A DNA stretch of 64,000 bases from Brooklawnia sp937867175 (GTDB lineage Bacteria; Actinomycetota; Actinomycetes; Propionibacteriales; Propionibacteriaceae): the NCBI GenBank assembly GCA_036821905.1, contig DAISIR010000004.1, positions 62,001 through 126,000 on the forward strand, in the 5' to 3' direction. Below the pieces are notes generated by a model, which saw only the letters and a list, made by a program, of their open reading frames with translations, ran no database searches and had not been told where the DNA came from. Shown piece after piece: positions 17,614 to 25,760 of the stretch; the first letter of the stretch is position 1, and every line of letters begins with the position of its first letter. The position numbers were made by a program, and so were the translations under genes.

Positions 17614-17760
17614 ATGGGGATCGAATCCCGACCCCCGACGGTCAAGACCTCTCCCGAGCACTTCGCCGGGGGCGACTGGCTGGAGCGCATCGTCGCGGCC
17701 AAACGGTCTGACCCACTTCGACCACGACGACCCACCAGGGGGGCCGGCCGAGACAAACGA
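17614..17760 (+). pseudogene. 5' fragment of a small gene, cupin-like N-terminus
   Basis: An ATG at 17614 with a perfect AAGGAG RBS six bases upstream opens MGIESRPPTVKTSPEHFAGG, followed by DWLERIVAAKRSD. This resembles the N-terminus of small single-domain cupin proteins (pattern PxxxFTGxVWxDxI). After about residue 33 the sequence becomes Arg-rich and unlike a cupin, and the frame then runs antisense through rlmN. I read it as a truncated 5' end whose body was deleted against rlmN. It occupies most of the otherwise empty 17517-17780 gap. Confidence 0.4.
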
Positions 17761-17780
17761 ACGTGCGGGAACTCGCGGGG

Positions 17781-18917
17781 TCAGCCTGCCGTGCGTGTTC
17801 GTGCCGCCAACTGCCCACACGCGCCGTCGATTTCGCGACCGCGGGTCTCGCGGACCGTCACCGGCACCCCGGCACGCTCCAGGTGCGCCACGAAAGCCTG
17901 CTCGTCGGCCCGGCGGGAGGCTGTCCACTTGCTGCCCGGCGTGGGATTCAACGGGATCAGGTTCACGTGGAACCATCCCCAGTCACCGCGAGCCCTGAGT
18001 CGCTTGGCCAGCAGGTCGGCCCGCCAGGCCTGGTCGTTGATGTCCTTGATCAAGATGTACTCGATGCTGACCCGACGCTTGCTGGCGTTCGCATAGTCCC
18101 ACGCGGCGTCCAGCACCGCGTCCACGTTGAAGTGTCGGTTCAGCGGGACCAGTTCGTCGCGCAACTCATCGTCCGGCGCGTGCAGCGAGAGCGCGAGGGT
18201 GACGGGCAGATCCTCGTCTACGAGTTGCCTCATCCGCGGCACCATCCCGACGGTGGAGATGGTCAGGCCCCGGGCGCCGATCCCCAATCCGTCAGGGGCA
18301 GGTGCGTGGATCTGCCGCACGGCCGCCAGCACCGCCTTGTAGTTGGCCATCGGCTCGCCCATCCCCATGAAGACAATGTTGTTCACGTTGCCCGGCCCGC
18401 CCGGAAACTCCCCGGCGCTCAACCGGCGGGCGGCGTCATGCACCTGCCAGACGATCTCGCCGGCCGACAGGTTACGCTGCAACCCACCCTGGCCGGTGGC
18501 GCAGAACGGACAGGCCATGCCGCAACCGGCCTCCGAAGAGATGCAGATGGTGGTGCGCCCGGGGTATCGCATGATGACCGACTCGATCACCGCCCCATCG
18601 AAGGCGCGCCAGGCGGTCTTGATCGTCAAGCCGGCGTCCGCAGACTGCTCGCGGATCGGCACGAGCAAGGTCGGGAAGAACTCGTCCGCAACCTGTTGCC
18701 GGACGGCGGCGGGCAGATCGGTCCAGCCGGCCGGATCTGCGTTCAGGCGGGAAAACCACTGGGTCGAGATCTGCTTGGCCCGGAAGGCGGGCAGCCCGAG
18801 TTCGCTGACCGACTCGACACGTTGGGCCGGGGTGAGGTCCATCCAGTGCGTCGGGGGCCGGCGGCGGGACGCGACGAACTTGCCGGTCAGATCGATGGGC
18901 CCGGTGGACGTGGTCAT
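17781..18917 (-). CDS. rlmN: Dual-specificity 23S rRNA/tRNA adenine-C2 methyltransferase RlmN
   Basis: Radical-SAM enzyme methylating A2503 of 23S rRNA and A37 of tRNAs. The 378-residue product has the cluster motif CGMACPFCATGQGG, the substrate-binding NNIVFMGMGEPMANY, TISTVGMVPRM and SLHAPDDELRDELVP. Near the C-terminus VRETRGREIDGACGQL holds the methyl-carrying cysteine. The ATG at 18915-18917 is preferred on family length; a start nine codons earlier is open. It follows cdsA by some 60 bases on the same strand. Confidence 0.95.
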   Translation of the reverse strand: MTTSTGPIDLTGKFVASRRRPPTHWMDLTPAQRVESVSELGLPAFRAKQISTQWFSRLNADPAGWTDLPAAVRQQVADEFFPTLLVPIREQSADAGLTIKTAWRAFDGAVIESVIMRYPGRTTICISSEAGCGMACPFCATGQGGLQRNLSAGEIVWQVHDAARRLSAGEFPGGPGNVNNIVFMGMGEPMANYKAVLAAVRQIHAPAPDGLGIGARGLTISTVGMVPRMRQLVDEDLPVTLALSLHAPDDELRDELVPLNRHFNVDAVLDAAWDYANASKRRVSIEYILIKDINDQAWRADLLAKRLRARGDWGWFHVNLIPLNPTPGSKWTASRRADEQAFVAHLERAGVPVTVRETRGREIDGACGQLAARTRTAG

Positions 18918-18980
18918 GGCAACGAGTCTGCCCGATCGGGTCAAGACAAGCGACCTCGAACAGCCCGGCCCTGGTCGAGT

Positions 18981-19964
18981 TCAGACCAGCAGCATCATGG
19001 ACGCCCAAGCGAACGGGGCGGCGACCAGAAGCGAATCCAGCCGGTCCATGGCGCCCCCGTGCCCCGGCACGAGCGTGCCCATGTCCTTGATGCCCGCGTC
19101 CCGCTTGATCATCGACTCCACCAGGTCGCCAACGGTGGCAGCGACCGAGAGTAGCGCACCGATGATGGCGCCCGCCCACCACTGCGCACCGATCATGAAC
19201 GGCCCGACAATGCCACCCACGACGGCGGTGATGACGACGGCCCCGACGAAGCCCTCCCAGGTCTTCCCGCGGCTGATGTGTGGGGCGAGTTTGTGCTTGC
19301 CCAGCAGCGAACCGACGGCGTACGCGGCGGTGTCGGAGCAGGGCACCAGCAGGAAGTAGAAGATGACCCGCAGGTTGCCGTCGGGTTGGGCCAGCAGAAG
19401 AGTCAGGGTCGCCAGCAGCAGCGGCACATAGCCGATGGTGAAGACGCTGGCGGCGGCGTCCCCCATGAACCCGCGCACCGGGCCTCGAAGCCTACCCACC
19501 AGACAGGCGACGATCATCAACGCGAGTCCGCCCAGGATCACCGCCACGCCCTGCAACTGGCCCACGCCCGGCAGTTGGTCCGCGCCCGGGAACTGACCGT
19601 CGCCCGCCACCCAGTAGGACAGACCGAGCATGAGCGGCGTCCCGACTGCGATCGGCGCGAAGACAGCGTTCATCTTCGCTCTGCCGAACGCCCGCACGAT
19701 CTCGTAGGACCCGGCCACCGCCGCGACCATCAGAAAGATGACGAAGCCCCAATGCCACCACAACAAGGTGCCCAAGATCCAGGACAGCAAGACCGCCCCG
19801 CTGGCGATCGCCGCCGGCAGGTTGCGTCCCGCACTGCGTTTGGTCTTCACGGGACCTTCGATCGGCGTTGCTACCGGCTGCGAGACAGCCTCACCGGACG
19901 CGCCAACCGAGCGGCCCGCCTCGGGAGGCGACGCCGGGCCTTCGAACTCTTGGTCGTCTGTCAC
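18981..19964 (-). CDS. cdsA: Phosphatidate cytidylyltransferase (CDP-diacylglycerol synthase)
   Basis: Makes CDP-diacylglycerol from phosphatidic acid and CTP at the inner membrane. 327 residues: a polar N-terminal tail of ~45 residues, then about eight membrane segments. The CDS signature is complete near residues 283-310 (SMIKRDAGIKDMGTLVPGHG, then GAMDRLDS). A short Gly/Gln-rich loop with near-repeats (PGADQLPGVGQLQGV) lies around residue 130. It begins two bases after the frr stop, so it is co-transcribed with frr and pyrH. Confidence 0.95.
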   Translation of the reverse strand: MTDDQEFEGPASPPEAGRSVGASGEAVSQPVATPIEGPVKTKRSAGRNLPAAIASGAVLLSWILGTLLWWHWGFVIFLMVAAVAGSYEIVRAFGRAKMNAVFAPIAVGTPLMLGLSYWVAGDGQFPGADQLPGVGQLQGVAVILGGLALMIVACLVGRLRGPVRGFMGDAAASVFTIGYVPLLLATLTLLLAQPDGNLRVIFYFLLVPCSDTAAYAVGSLLGKHKLAPHISRGKTWEGFVGAVVITAVVGGIVGPFMIGAQWWAGAIIGALLSVAATVGDLVESMIKRDAGIKDMGTLVPGHGGAMDRLDSLLVAAPFAWASMMLLV

Positions 19965-19966
19965 GC

Positions 19967-20524
19967 TCAGACTTCCATCAACTCAGTCTCTTTGGCCTTG
20001 AGCAGCTCATCAATGGTGTCCACGGCCTTCTTGGTCTCGTCAGCCAACCGCTTGTCGGCACGCTTGGCATCGTCCTCGCCGACCTCTTTGTCTTTCTCGG
20101 CCTTCTTGACCTGGTCGACTGCGTGCCGACGCACATTGCGGACCGCTATCCGGGCCTCCTCCGCCTTGCCGCGCACCAACTTGATGTACTGCTTGCGGCG
20201 CTCTTCGGTGAGTTCGGGCAACACGACCCGGATCGCGACGCCGTCGCTGCCTGGGTTGACTCCCAGGTCAGAGTTGCGGATCGCCTTCTCGATGCCCGGC
20301 AGCGCGGCCCGATCGAACGGCGTGATCAGCATGACGCGCGGCTCGGGTGACTGGAAGGTCGCCAACTGCTGGATCGGGGTCGGGCTGCCGTAGTAGTCGG
20401 CCTCAAGTTTGTTGAACATCGCCGGGTTGGCGCGCCCGGTGCGAACCGACGCGAAGTCTTGGCGGGCGAAGTCGATGGCACCGGCCATCTTCTTGGTGGC
20501 TTCCTTGATGATGTCGTCTATCAC
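19967..20524 (-). CDS. frr: Ribosome recycling factor
   Basis: Splits post-termination ribosomes together with EF-G. The 185-residue product shows the expected coiled-coil domain I and small domain II: FASVRTGRANPAMFNKLEAD, PIQQLATFQSPEPRVMLITP, LPELTEERRKQYIKLVRGKA, and a long charged C-terminal helix. GTG start at 20522-20524 with GGAAGGA eight bases upstream. Order pyrH-frr-cdsA is the standard bacterial one. Confidence 0.97.
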   Translation of the reverse strand: MIDDIIKEATKKMAGAIDFARQDFASVRTGRANPAMFNKLEADYYGSPTPIQQLATFQSPEPRVMLITPFDRAALPGIEKAIRNSDLGVNPGSDGVAIRVVLPELTEERRKQYIKLVRGKAEEARIAVRNVRRHAVDQVKKAEKDKEVGEDDAKRADKRLADETKKAVDTIDELLKAKETELMEV

Positions 20525-20607
20525 GGCTGGTCCTTCCGAAGCTATTGATAGTGAGGTTACTGGCTGGCACTGCTTGTCCGGGTGACCCCGTCGGAAGCGG
20601 CGTCAGC

Positions 20608-21321
20608 TCAGGCGTGCACCCAGGTGCCGATCTTCTCCCCAGCGACAGCGCGTCCGATGTTCGACTCATCGTCGAGTCCGAAGAAGAGCATGTCGAGCTT
20701 GTTGTCTCGCGCCAGACTGATCGCGGTGGCGTCGGCCACCTTCAGGTCCTTGGTGAGGAACTCGTCATAGGTGAGTTCGTCATAACGACGGGCGTCCGGG
20801 TTGGTCTTCGGGTCGGAGTCGTAGACCGCATCGACGCCGTTCTTGCCCATCAGCAGGATCTCCGCCTTGATCTCCAACGCGCGCTGCGCGGCCACCGTGT
20901 CGGTGGAGAAGTAGGGCATCCCGGAGCCGGCGCCGAAAATGACCACTCGCCCCTTCTCCAGATGACGCTCTGCCCGGCGGGGGATGTACGGCTCGGCCAC
21001 TTGCCCCATGGTGATCGCAGACTGAACGCGGGTGGGCACGCCTTCCTTTTCGAGGAAATCCTGCAGCGCCAACGAATTCATCACGGTGCCGAGCATCCCC
21101 ATGTAGTCAGCGCGATCACGGTCCATCCCGCCGCGCTGCAGCTCGGAGCCTCGGAAATAGTTACCGCCACCCACCACCACGGCAACCTGCGCGCCGGTGG
21201 CCACCACCGCAGCGATCTGTCGGGCCACCGAGGCGACGATGATCGGGTCTACGCCAAGCTTGCCGCCGCCGAACGCTTCACCGGACAACTTGAGCAGGAC
21301 GCGACGAAAGGGCTCGGGCAT
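20608..21321 (-). CDS. pyrH: UMP kinase
   Basis: Phosphorylates UMP to UDP; an amino-acid-kinase-fold hexamer unrelated to eukaryotic UMP/CMP kinases. The 237-residue product contains RVLLKLSGEAFGG, VVVGGGNYFRGSELQ, RADYMGMLGTVMNSLALQ, IFGAGSGMPYFSTDTVAA and the LLMGKNGVDAVYDSDPK loop, all diagnostic. ATG at 21319-21321 behind GGAGG (six bases); the upstream open frame of 51 codons is discarded. A strong hairpin separates it from tsf. Confidence 0.97.
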   Translation of the reverse strand: MPEPFRRVLLKLSGEAFGGGKLGVDPIIVASVARQIAAVVATGAQVAVVVGGGNYFRGSELQRGGMDRDRADYMGMLGTVMNSLALQDFLEKEGVPTRVQSAITMGQVAEPYIPRRAERHLEKGRVVIFGAGSGMPYFSTDTVAAQRALEIKAEILLMGKNGVDAVYDSDPKTNPDARRYDELTYDEFLTKDLKVADATAISLARDNKLDMLFFGLDDESNIGRAVAGEKIGTWVHA

Positions 21322-21448
21322 CAGTTTCCTCCACTCACTGCTGGGCACGCTGCGCATCACTCTAGTGCCCAGTCCAGACATCGAGCCACCGGGGCACGGG
21401 ACCCCGCATCGGACGGGCGCCGGACGGCGCGGCAAGTCACCAGACGAA

Positions 21449-21482
21449 CAGAGGCGGCAGCCCCGAAGGGCCACCGCCTCTG
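21449..21482 (-). terminator. Hairpin between tsf and pyrH
   Basis: CAGAGGCGG (21449-21457) pairs perfectly with CCGCCTCTG (21474-21482). Inside is a CA/CA internal loop, then a GCCC/GGGC stem capped by CGAA. It begins 15 bases after the tsf stop. No T-run follows on the minus strand (TTCGTCTGG), which is common for actinobacterial terminators. Partial read-through into pyrH is plausible because the promoter of pyrH is not obvious. Confidence 0.65.
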
Positions 21483-21497
21483 CCGCGATCTGTGTGT

Positions 21498-22307
21498 TCA
21501 GCCACCGACCACGAAGCGGACGAAGCGAACGATCGTCACACCGGCGGCTTGCGCCAACTGGCCGACCGTCTTCTTGTCCTCGGTGATGGACTGCTGCTCC
21601 AGCAGGCAGGCCTCCTTGTAGAAGGCGTTGACGCGGCCCTCGACGATCTTCGGGATGATCTTGTCGGGCTTGCCCTCCTCCTTGGCCGTCTCGGTGGCGA
21701 TGCGCTCCTCACGCGCCACCACCTCAGCCGGCACGTCTTCACGTGACACGTAGTCAGGACGCATTGAGGCGATCTGCAGGGCCACGGCGTGGACGAACTC
21801 CTCATCGGTACCCTCGTACTCCACCAGGACGCCCACTTGGGGCGGCAGGTCCTGGCTGCGGCGGTGCAGGTAGGTGTGCACCGCGCCCGGGAAGCGGGCC
21901 ACGTTCGACAGTTCCAGCTTCTCGCCGATCTTGGCCTCGAGTACTGCGATCGCGTCCGCAACCTTGCCGTCACCCAGCGGCAGCGCGAGGGCCGACTCGA
22001 CGTCGGCGACGTTGCCAGCCTCAACAGCGCCGACGATCATATCGGCGAGGTTGACGAATTCGGAGTTCTTGGCCACGAAGTCGGTCTCAGAACCTAGCTG
22101 GATCATCGACGAGCCGACGGCGGCGACCAGGCCATTGTTGGCGGAACGGTCGCTGCGCTTGGCGACCTTGGCCGCGCCGGAGACCCGCAGCAGTTCGGTT
22201 GCACGTTCGAAGTCGCCGTCAGCCTCGGTGAGGGCCTTCTTCGCGTCCATCATGCCGGCGCCGGTCTGGTCGCGCAGCTTCTTGACGTCTGCGGCAGAGA
22301 TTGCCAT
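21498..22307 (-). CDS. tsf: Elongation factor Ts
   Basis: Guanine-nucleotide exchange factor of EF-Tu. 269 residues: UBA-like N-terminal domain (MAISAADVKKLRDQTGAGMM), then the signature GSETDFVAKNSEFVNLAD, and the dimerisation domain with VEYEGTDEEFVHAVALQIA. The C-terminal module ends in RFVRFVVGG. Length is normal. It follows rpsB by 35 bases, the invariant rpsB-tsf pair. Confidence 0.97.
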   Translation of the reverse strand: MAISAADVKKLRDQTGAGMMDAKKALTEADGDFERATELLRVSGAAKVAKRSDRSANNGLVAAVGSSMIQLGSETDFVAKNSEFVNLADMIVGAVEAGNVADVESALALPLGDGKVADAIAVLEAKIGEKLELSNVARFPGAVHTYLHRRSQDLPPQVGVLVEYEGTDEEFVHAVALQIASMRPDYVSREDVPAEVVAREERIATETAKEEGKPDKIIPKIVEGRVNAFYKEACLLEQQSITEDKKTVGQLAQAAGVTIVRFVRFVVGG

Positions 22308-22342
22308 TTGTGATCCTTTTCGCGATTTGAGTTTGATGAGGG

Positions 22343-23290
22343 TCAGTTGGTGGAGGTCTGCGTCGGGGCGTCCTCGGCGGCTGCCACCTCGCCGGGCTCC
22401 TCGGCCAGCACAGCGGCCTCGTCCTCTAAGACCTGGTCGTTGTCGGCTGCGGCGAGCGGAGCGACAGCTTCGATCTCCTCGACGTCGGCTGCCAGCTCTG
22501 CCGGTGCCGCCGCAGTCTGCGGTACTTCATCGCTGGCACCGAGCAGCTCACGCTCCCAGTCGGGCATCGGCTCGGCGGCAGCCTGCTCCATGCCGCCCTG
22601 CGAGCGACTCACCAAGCCCTCTGCGACGGCGTCGGCGACGATGCGGGTGAGCAGCGAGACCGAACGGATCGCATCGTCGTTGCCCGGAATCGGATAGTCG
22701 ACCTCATCTGGATCGCAGTTGGTGTCGAGGATGGCGACCACCGGGATCTTCAGCTTGCGGGCCTCATCGATGGCGAGGTGTTCTTTCTTGGTGTCGACCA
22801 CCCAGACCGCCTGCGGGACGCGGGACATGTCGCGGATACCACCCAGCGACTTCTCCAGCTTGTCCTTCTCACGACGCAGGCCGAGCAGTTCCTTCTTGGT
22901 GAGGCCACCCGGAACGACATTCTCCAGGTCCATCGACTCCAACTCCTTGAGCCGGCCGATCCGCTTGCTGATGGTCTGGAAGTTCGTGAGCATGCCGCCG
23001 AGCCAGCGCTGGTTGACGTAGGGCATGCCGACGCGAGTGGCCTGCTCCGAAATGGCCTCTTGGGCCTGCTTCTTGGTGCCCACGAACAGCACCTGCCCAC
23101 CCCTGCCGACCACACCCGAGATGAAGCCGTAGGCCTTGTCGATGTAGCGCAGCGACTGACGCAGGTCGATGATGTAGATGCCGTTGCGTTCGTTGAAGAT
23201 GAACCTCTTCATCTTGGGATTCCAGCGCCGCGTCTGGTGCCCGAAATGCACCCCGTTCTCGAGCAGCTGGCGCGTGGTGACGACGGCCAT
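22343..23290 (-). CDS. rpsB: 30S ribosomal protein S2
   Basis: Small-subunit protein bridging head and body. The core (MAVVTTRQLLENGVHFGHQT, then RRWNPKMKRFIFNERNGIYI, WLGGMLTNFQTISKRI and VVAILDTNCDPDEVDYPIPG) is canonical. The C-terminus is extended by ~75 acidic, Ala/Glu-rich residues (TAAAPAELAADVEEIEAVAP and on), as in many actinobacteria, giving 315 residues. ATG at 23288-23290 with AAAGGA upstream; 41 upstream open codons are not used. The leader is long and structured. Confidence 0.97.
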   Translation of the reverse strand: MAVVTTRQLLENGVHFGHQTRRWNPKMKRFIFNERNGIYIIDLRQSLRYIDKAYGFISGVVGRGGQVLFVGTKKQAQEAISEQATRVGMPYVNQRWLGGMLTNFQTISKRIGRLKELESMDLENVVPGGLTKKELLGLRREKDKLEKSLGGIRDMSRVPQAVWVVDTKKEHLAIDEARKLKIPVVAILDTNCDPDEVDYPIPGNDDAIRSVSLLTRIVADAVAEGLVSRSQGGMEQAAAEPMPDWERELLGASDEVPQTAAAPAELAADVEEIEAVAPLAAADNDQVLEDEAAVLAEEPGEVAAAEDAPTQTSTN

Positions 23291-23527
23291 GGTCTGTCCT
23301 TTCGTGGCATCCACGGTCTCTGTCGACCGCCCGGGACGCCGGTGCTTGCGTGGGCGAAGCCCGCGCATGGGTTCTTCGACCCCAAGGGTTCCGGGGGCCG
23401 CCTGATGTGCCAACTCGTCGCACCTGCCATCAGCGATGCAGGACCGCGCAACGAGAGCCGGGAGCCGGGCGCCCGGTTCAACACATGCGATGTCAATCCG
23501 CGTATGCGGACTGCGGGGACTATCTTA
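23291..23527 (-). promoter_or_regulatory. rpsB leader and possible promoter
   Basis: The 348-base gap 23291-23638 between divergent rpsB and the M23 gene has no ORF I trust. On the rpsB strand a TAAGAT hexamer (complement of 23522-23527) fits the actinobacterial TAnnnT -10, without a convincing -35. It would give a ~225-base leader. Inside are the stem GCGTGGGC/GCCCGCGC (23348-23366, GAA loop, one G-T wobble), a short TCCGC/GCGGA hairpin near 23500 and a CCGGGCGCCCGG palindrome near 23470. Autoregulation by S2 through this leader is possible but inferred. Confidence 0.35.
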
Positions 23528-23638
23528 CGTCCTCGCCGGAAGTCGACGCCAATCGATGGAGTCAGCTCGGCAATCCGAGTTGTCCACAGTGCTGGGCAGG
23601 TTTGACGGATCCCGGGCTGCGACGACCATTCTCTCCGC

Positions 23639-24625
23639 GTGACCAAGGTGATCCGATCGCTGCCGATGGCGTCCTGCCTGGCAATGGTGCTCGTCAGCTG
23701 TCTGACGCAGTTGGCTGGGTTCGGCAGCCGACCCGCAGCGGCCAGTCCCGACGACGGCAGCCCACCGCTGCGCGTCGCGCCGCTGCCGGGGCCCCTGCTT
23801 CAAGGCTTCCAGATCGGCGAGCAGGATTGGCTGCCCGGCCACCGTGGCATTGATCTCGGCGGCAGCGCCGGGCAGACAGTGGCGGCGGCAGCAGCAGGCA
23901 CCATCAGCTGGGTAGGGACGATCGCCGGAGTACCCATGGTGACGGTCCAGCATCCAGACGGGCTGCGCAGCACCTACCAGCCGGTCACCGCCATTGAGCC
24001 GGCCAGCGCGGCGGTGACGACCGGCCAGCCGATCGGCACGCTCGTCGGAGGCCATTGTGGGACCGCGGCTTGCCTGCACCTGGGCGTGCGTGACGGCGAG
24101 CGTTACCTCGACCCGTTGATCTGGTTGGGGGGCCTGGCCGACTCCGAGGTGCGGCTGCTCCCCCGCTCTGCGGTACCCCGACAGCTGCCGCTGCCGGGGT
24201 TCACCGAGATGGCCGACGCGCAGCCGTCAGCCGCCGGCGGGTTGCCGGTGGCCGGCCCGATCACTTCGGGGTTCGGTGCCCGGACCAATCCCATCAGCGG
24301 AGCCGGCGAGTTCCATGACGGGATCGACATCGGCGCTCCCTGTGGCGCTGGGGTGCAGACGCTCTGGCCAGGGTTGGTCACCTTCGTCGGGAGTGCGGGC
24401 GGCTATGGCCTGCGGGTGGAGGTCGACCACGGTCTCGTTGCCGGCGTCCCGCTGAGTTCGTCCTACTCACACTTGTCCGGCTTCACCGTCGCTGTCGGCG
24501 ACCAGGTCTGGGCCGGAGCACCGGTTGGTGCGGTCGGCAGCACGGGGTTCTCCACCGGGTGCCACCTGCACTACTCCACCGTGGTCGATGGCCGATCGGT
24601 CGATCCGCAAGCCGTCGGCCGGTGA
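23639..24625 (+). CDS. Exported protein with two tandem M23 (LytM) peptidase domains
   Basis: 328 residues with a signal peptide (SLPMASCLAMVLVSCLTQLA) and two M23 domains in series. Domain 1 (~55-160) has the HxxxD ligand pair in GHRGIDLGGSAG, but the usual HxH is CLH (AACLHLGV). Domain 2 (~205-328) is canonical, with FHDGIDIGAPCG and TGCHLHYS. The second domain is likely the active glycyl/DD-endopeptidase on peptidoglycan and the first a degenerate partner. GTG start at 23639, no strong RBS. Divergent from rpsB, as in mycobacteria (from memory). Confidence 0.88.
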   Translation: MTKVIRSLPMASCLAMVLVSCLTQLAGFGSRPAAASPDDGSPPLRVAPLPGPLLQGFQIGEQDWLPGHRGIDLGGSAGQTVAAAAAGTISWVGTIAGVPMVTVQHPDGLRSTYQPVTAIEPASAAVTTGQPIGTLVGGHCGTAACLHLGVRDGERYLDPLIWLGGLADSEVRLLPRSAVPRQLPLPGFTEMADAQPSAAGGLPVAGPITSGFGARTNPISGAGEFHDGIDIGAPCGAGVQTLWPGLVTFVGSAGGYGLRVEVDHGLVAGVPLSSSYSHLSGFTVAVGDQVWAGAPVGAVGSTGFSTGCHLHYSTVVDGRSVDPQAVGR

Positions 24626-24657
24626 CGAAGCGCCAGCCGAAGCGGTCCGCGACACGC

Positions 24658-25599
24658 TCAGGCGCGCGGATGCGCCTGTCGGAACGCCTGCTTGAGCCGA
24701 TCGCCGCTGACATGGGTGTAGATCTGGGTGGTGGCCAGCGAGGTGTGCCCCAAGATCTCCTGCACACTGCGCAGGTCTGCGCCACCCTCCAGCAGGTGGG
24801 TGGCCATCGCATGCCGCATGCCGTGCGGGCCAACGTCAGGTGCGTCCGGGATGGCCCTCATCGCACTGTGGACGACTCGACGCACCACCCGCTGGTCCAG
24901 ACGGCCACCTCGACGGCCCAGGAAGACCGCATCTCCGGACGCGGGCGTGAGCCACTCGTCGCGCCGCGCCAGCCACGCGTCCACCGCCCGCCGGGCGGGT
25001 TGACCGATCGGCACGCTGCGCTGTTTGTTGCCCTTCCCGAGCACGCGGAGCAGACCACGTTGGCGGTCGATGTCGGTCAGGTCCAGGCCACACAACTCAC
25101 CCACCCGCAGCCCCGAGCTGTACAGCACTTCGAGAATCGCAGCATCACGGGCACCCGCGGGTCCGTCGTCCAGTGCGGCAGCGTCCAAGATCGCGGTCAT
25201 CAAGGTTTCGGTGTCGGTCTGGCTGAGGGTGCGGGGCAGTCGCCGCGGCACCCGTGGCGACTGCAACCCGGCCGCAGGGTCGGTGACACTGCGTCCTTGC
25301 GCCCGTGCCCAGCGGAAGAAGACCCTGATGGCTCCGCTGCGGCGCTGCAACGTCGCCGGCGCCAACCCTGCGGCCAGCTGATCGGCCAGCCAACTCCGCA
25401 GATCGGGCAAGCCCACCTCGTCAAGGCCTGTGATGCCCTGCGCCACAAGGTGGTCCATCAGGGCCTCAATGTCGCCGCGATATGCCCGGACGGTGTGCTC
25501 CGACCGGTTGGCCTGCAGCCGTTGGTAGCTGCTGAACGCGTCCAACGCCTCTGCCAGCGCAGGAGGCAGCGCTACCTCTCGGCTCTGTCCGTCGGCCAC
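24658..25599 (-). CDS. xerC: Tyrosine recombinase XerC
   Basis: Site-specific recombinase resolving chromosome dimers at dif. 313 residues: SAM-like core-binding domain, then the catalytic domain with the full set of residues. Arg I is in SSGLRVGELCGL, the beta-hairpin Lys in GKGNKQRSVPIG, His-x-x-Arg in GPHGMRHAMATHLLEGGADL, His III in LGHTSLATTQIY, and the nucleophile Tyr in IYTHV. GTG at 25597-25599 has GGGAGG six bases upstream and is preferred to the earlier GTG. XerC rather than XerD by its position next to rpsB/M23; the sequence alone does not settle it. Confidence 0.88.
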   Translation of the reverse strand: MADGQSREVALPPALAEALDAFSSYQRLQANRSEHTVRAYRGDIEALMDHLVAQGITGLDEVGLPDLRSWLADQLAAGLAPATLQRRSGAIRVFFRWARAQGRSVTDPAAGLQSPRVPRRLPRTLSQTDTETLMTAILDAAALDDGPAGARDAAILEVLYSSGLRVGELCGLDLTDIDRQRGLLRVLGKGNKQRSVPIGQPARRAVDAWLARRDEWLTPASGDAVFLGRRGGRLDQRVVRRVVHSAMRAIPDAPDVGPHGMRHAMATHLLEGGADLRSVQEILGHTSLATTQIYTHVSGDRLKQAFRQAHPRA

Positions 25600-25760
25600 G
25601 GCCCACCTCCCAGCACGCACGACATTCGGCTACCGTCAGCATCGCGCATTCAGGCGACCCCGTCAGCGTCCGGGCGGGTGCGTCAGATAAGTTTGGTCAG
25701 TGCGCCAGACGTTTGGGCACGGTGGGACGTACCCCACCCGAGCAATTGAGGACGGGACAG

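Noticed and set aside
17611..17630. tRNA T-arm look-alike (GGG-ATCGAAT-CCC)
   Set aside because: No acceptor, D or anticodon arm around it, and the stretch is the start of the cupin-like fragment.
21322..21474. N-terminal extension of pyrH by 51 codons
   Set aside because: Lies in the hairpin-bearing gap, no RBS; the ATG at 21319-21321 has a good RBS and begins the homology.
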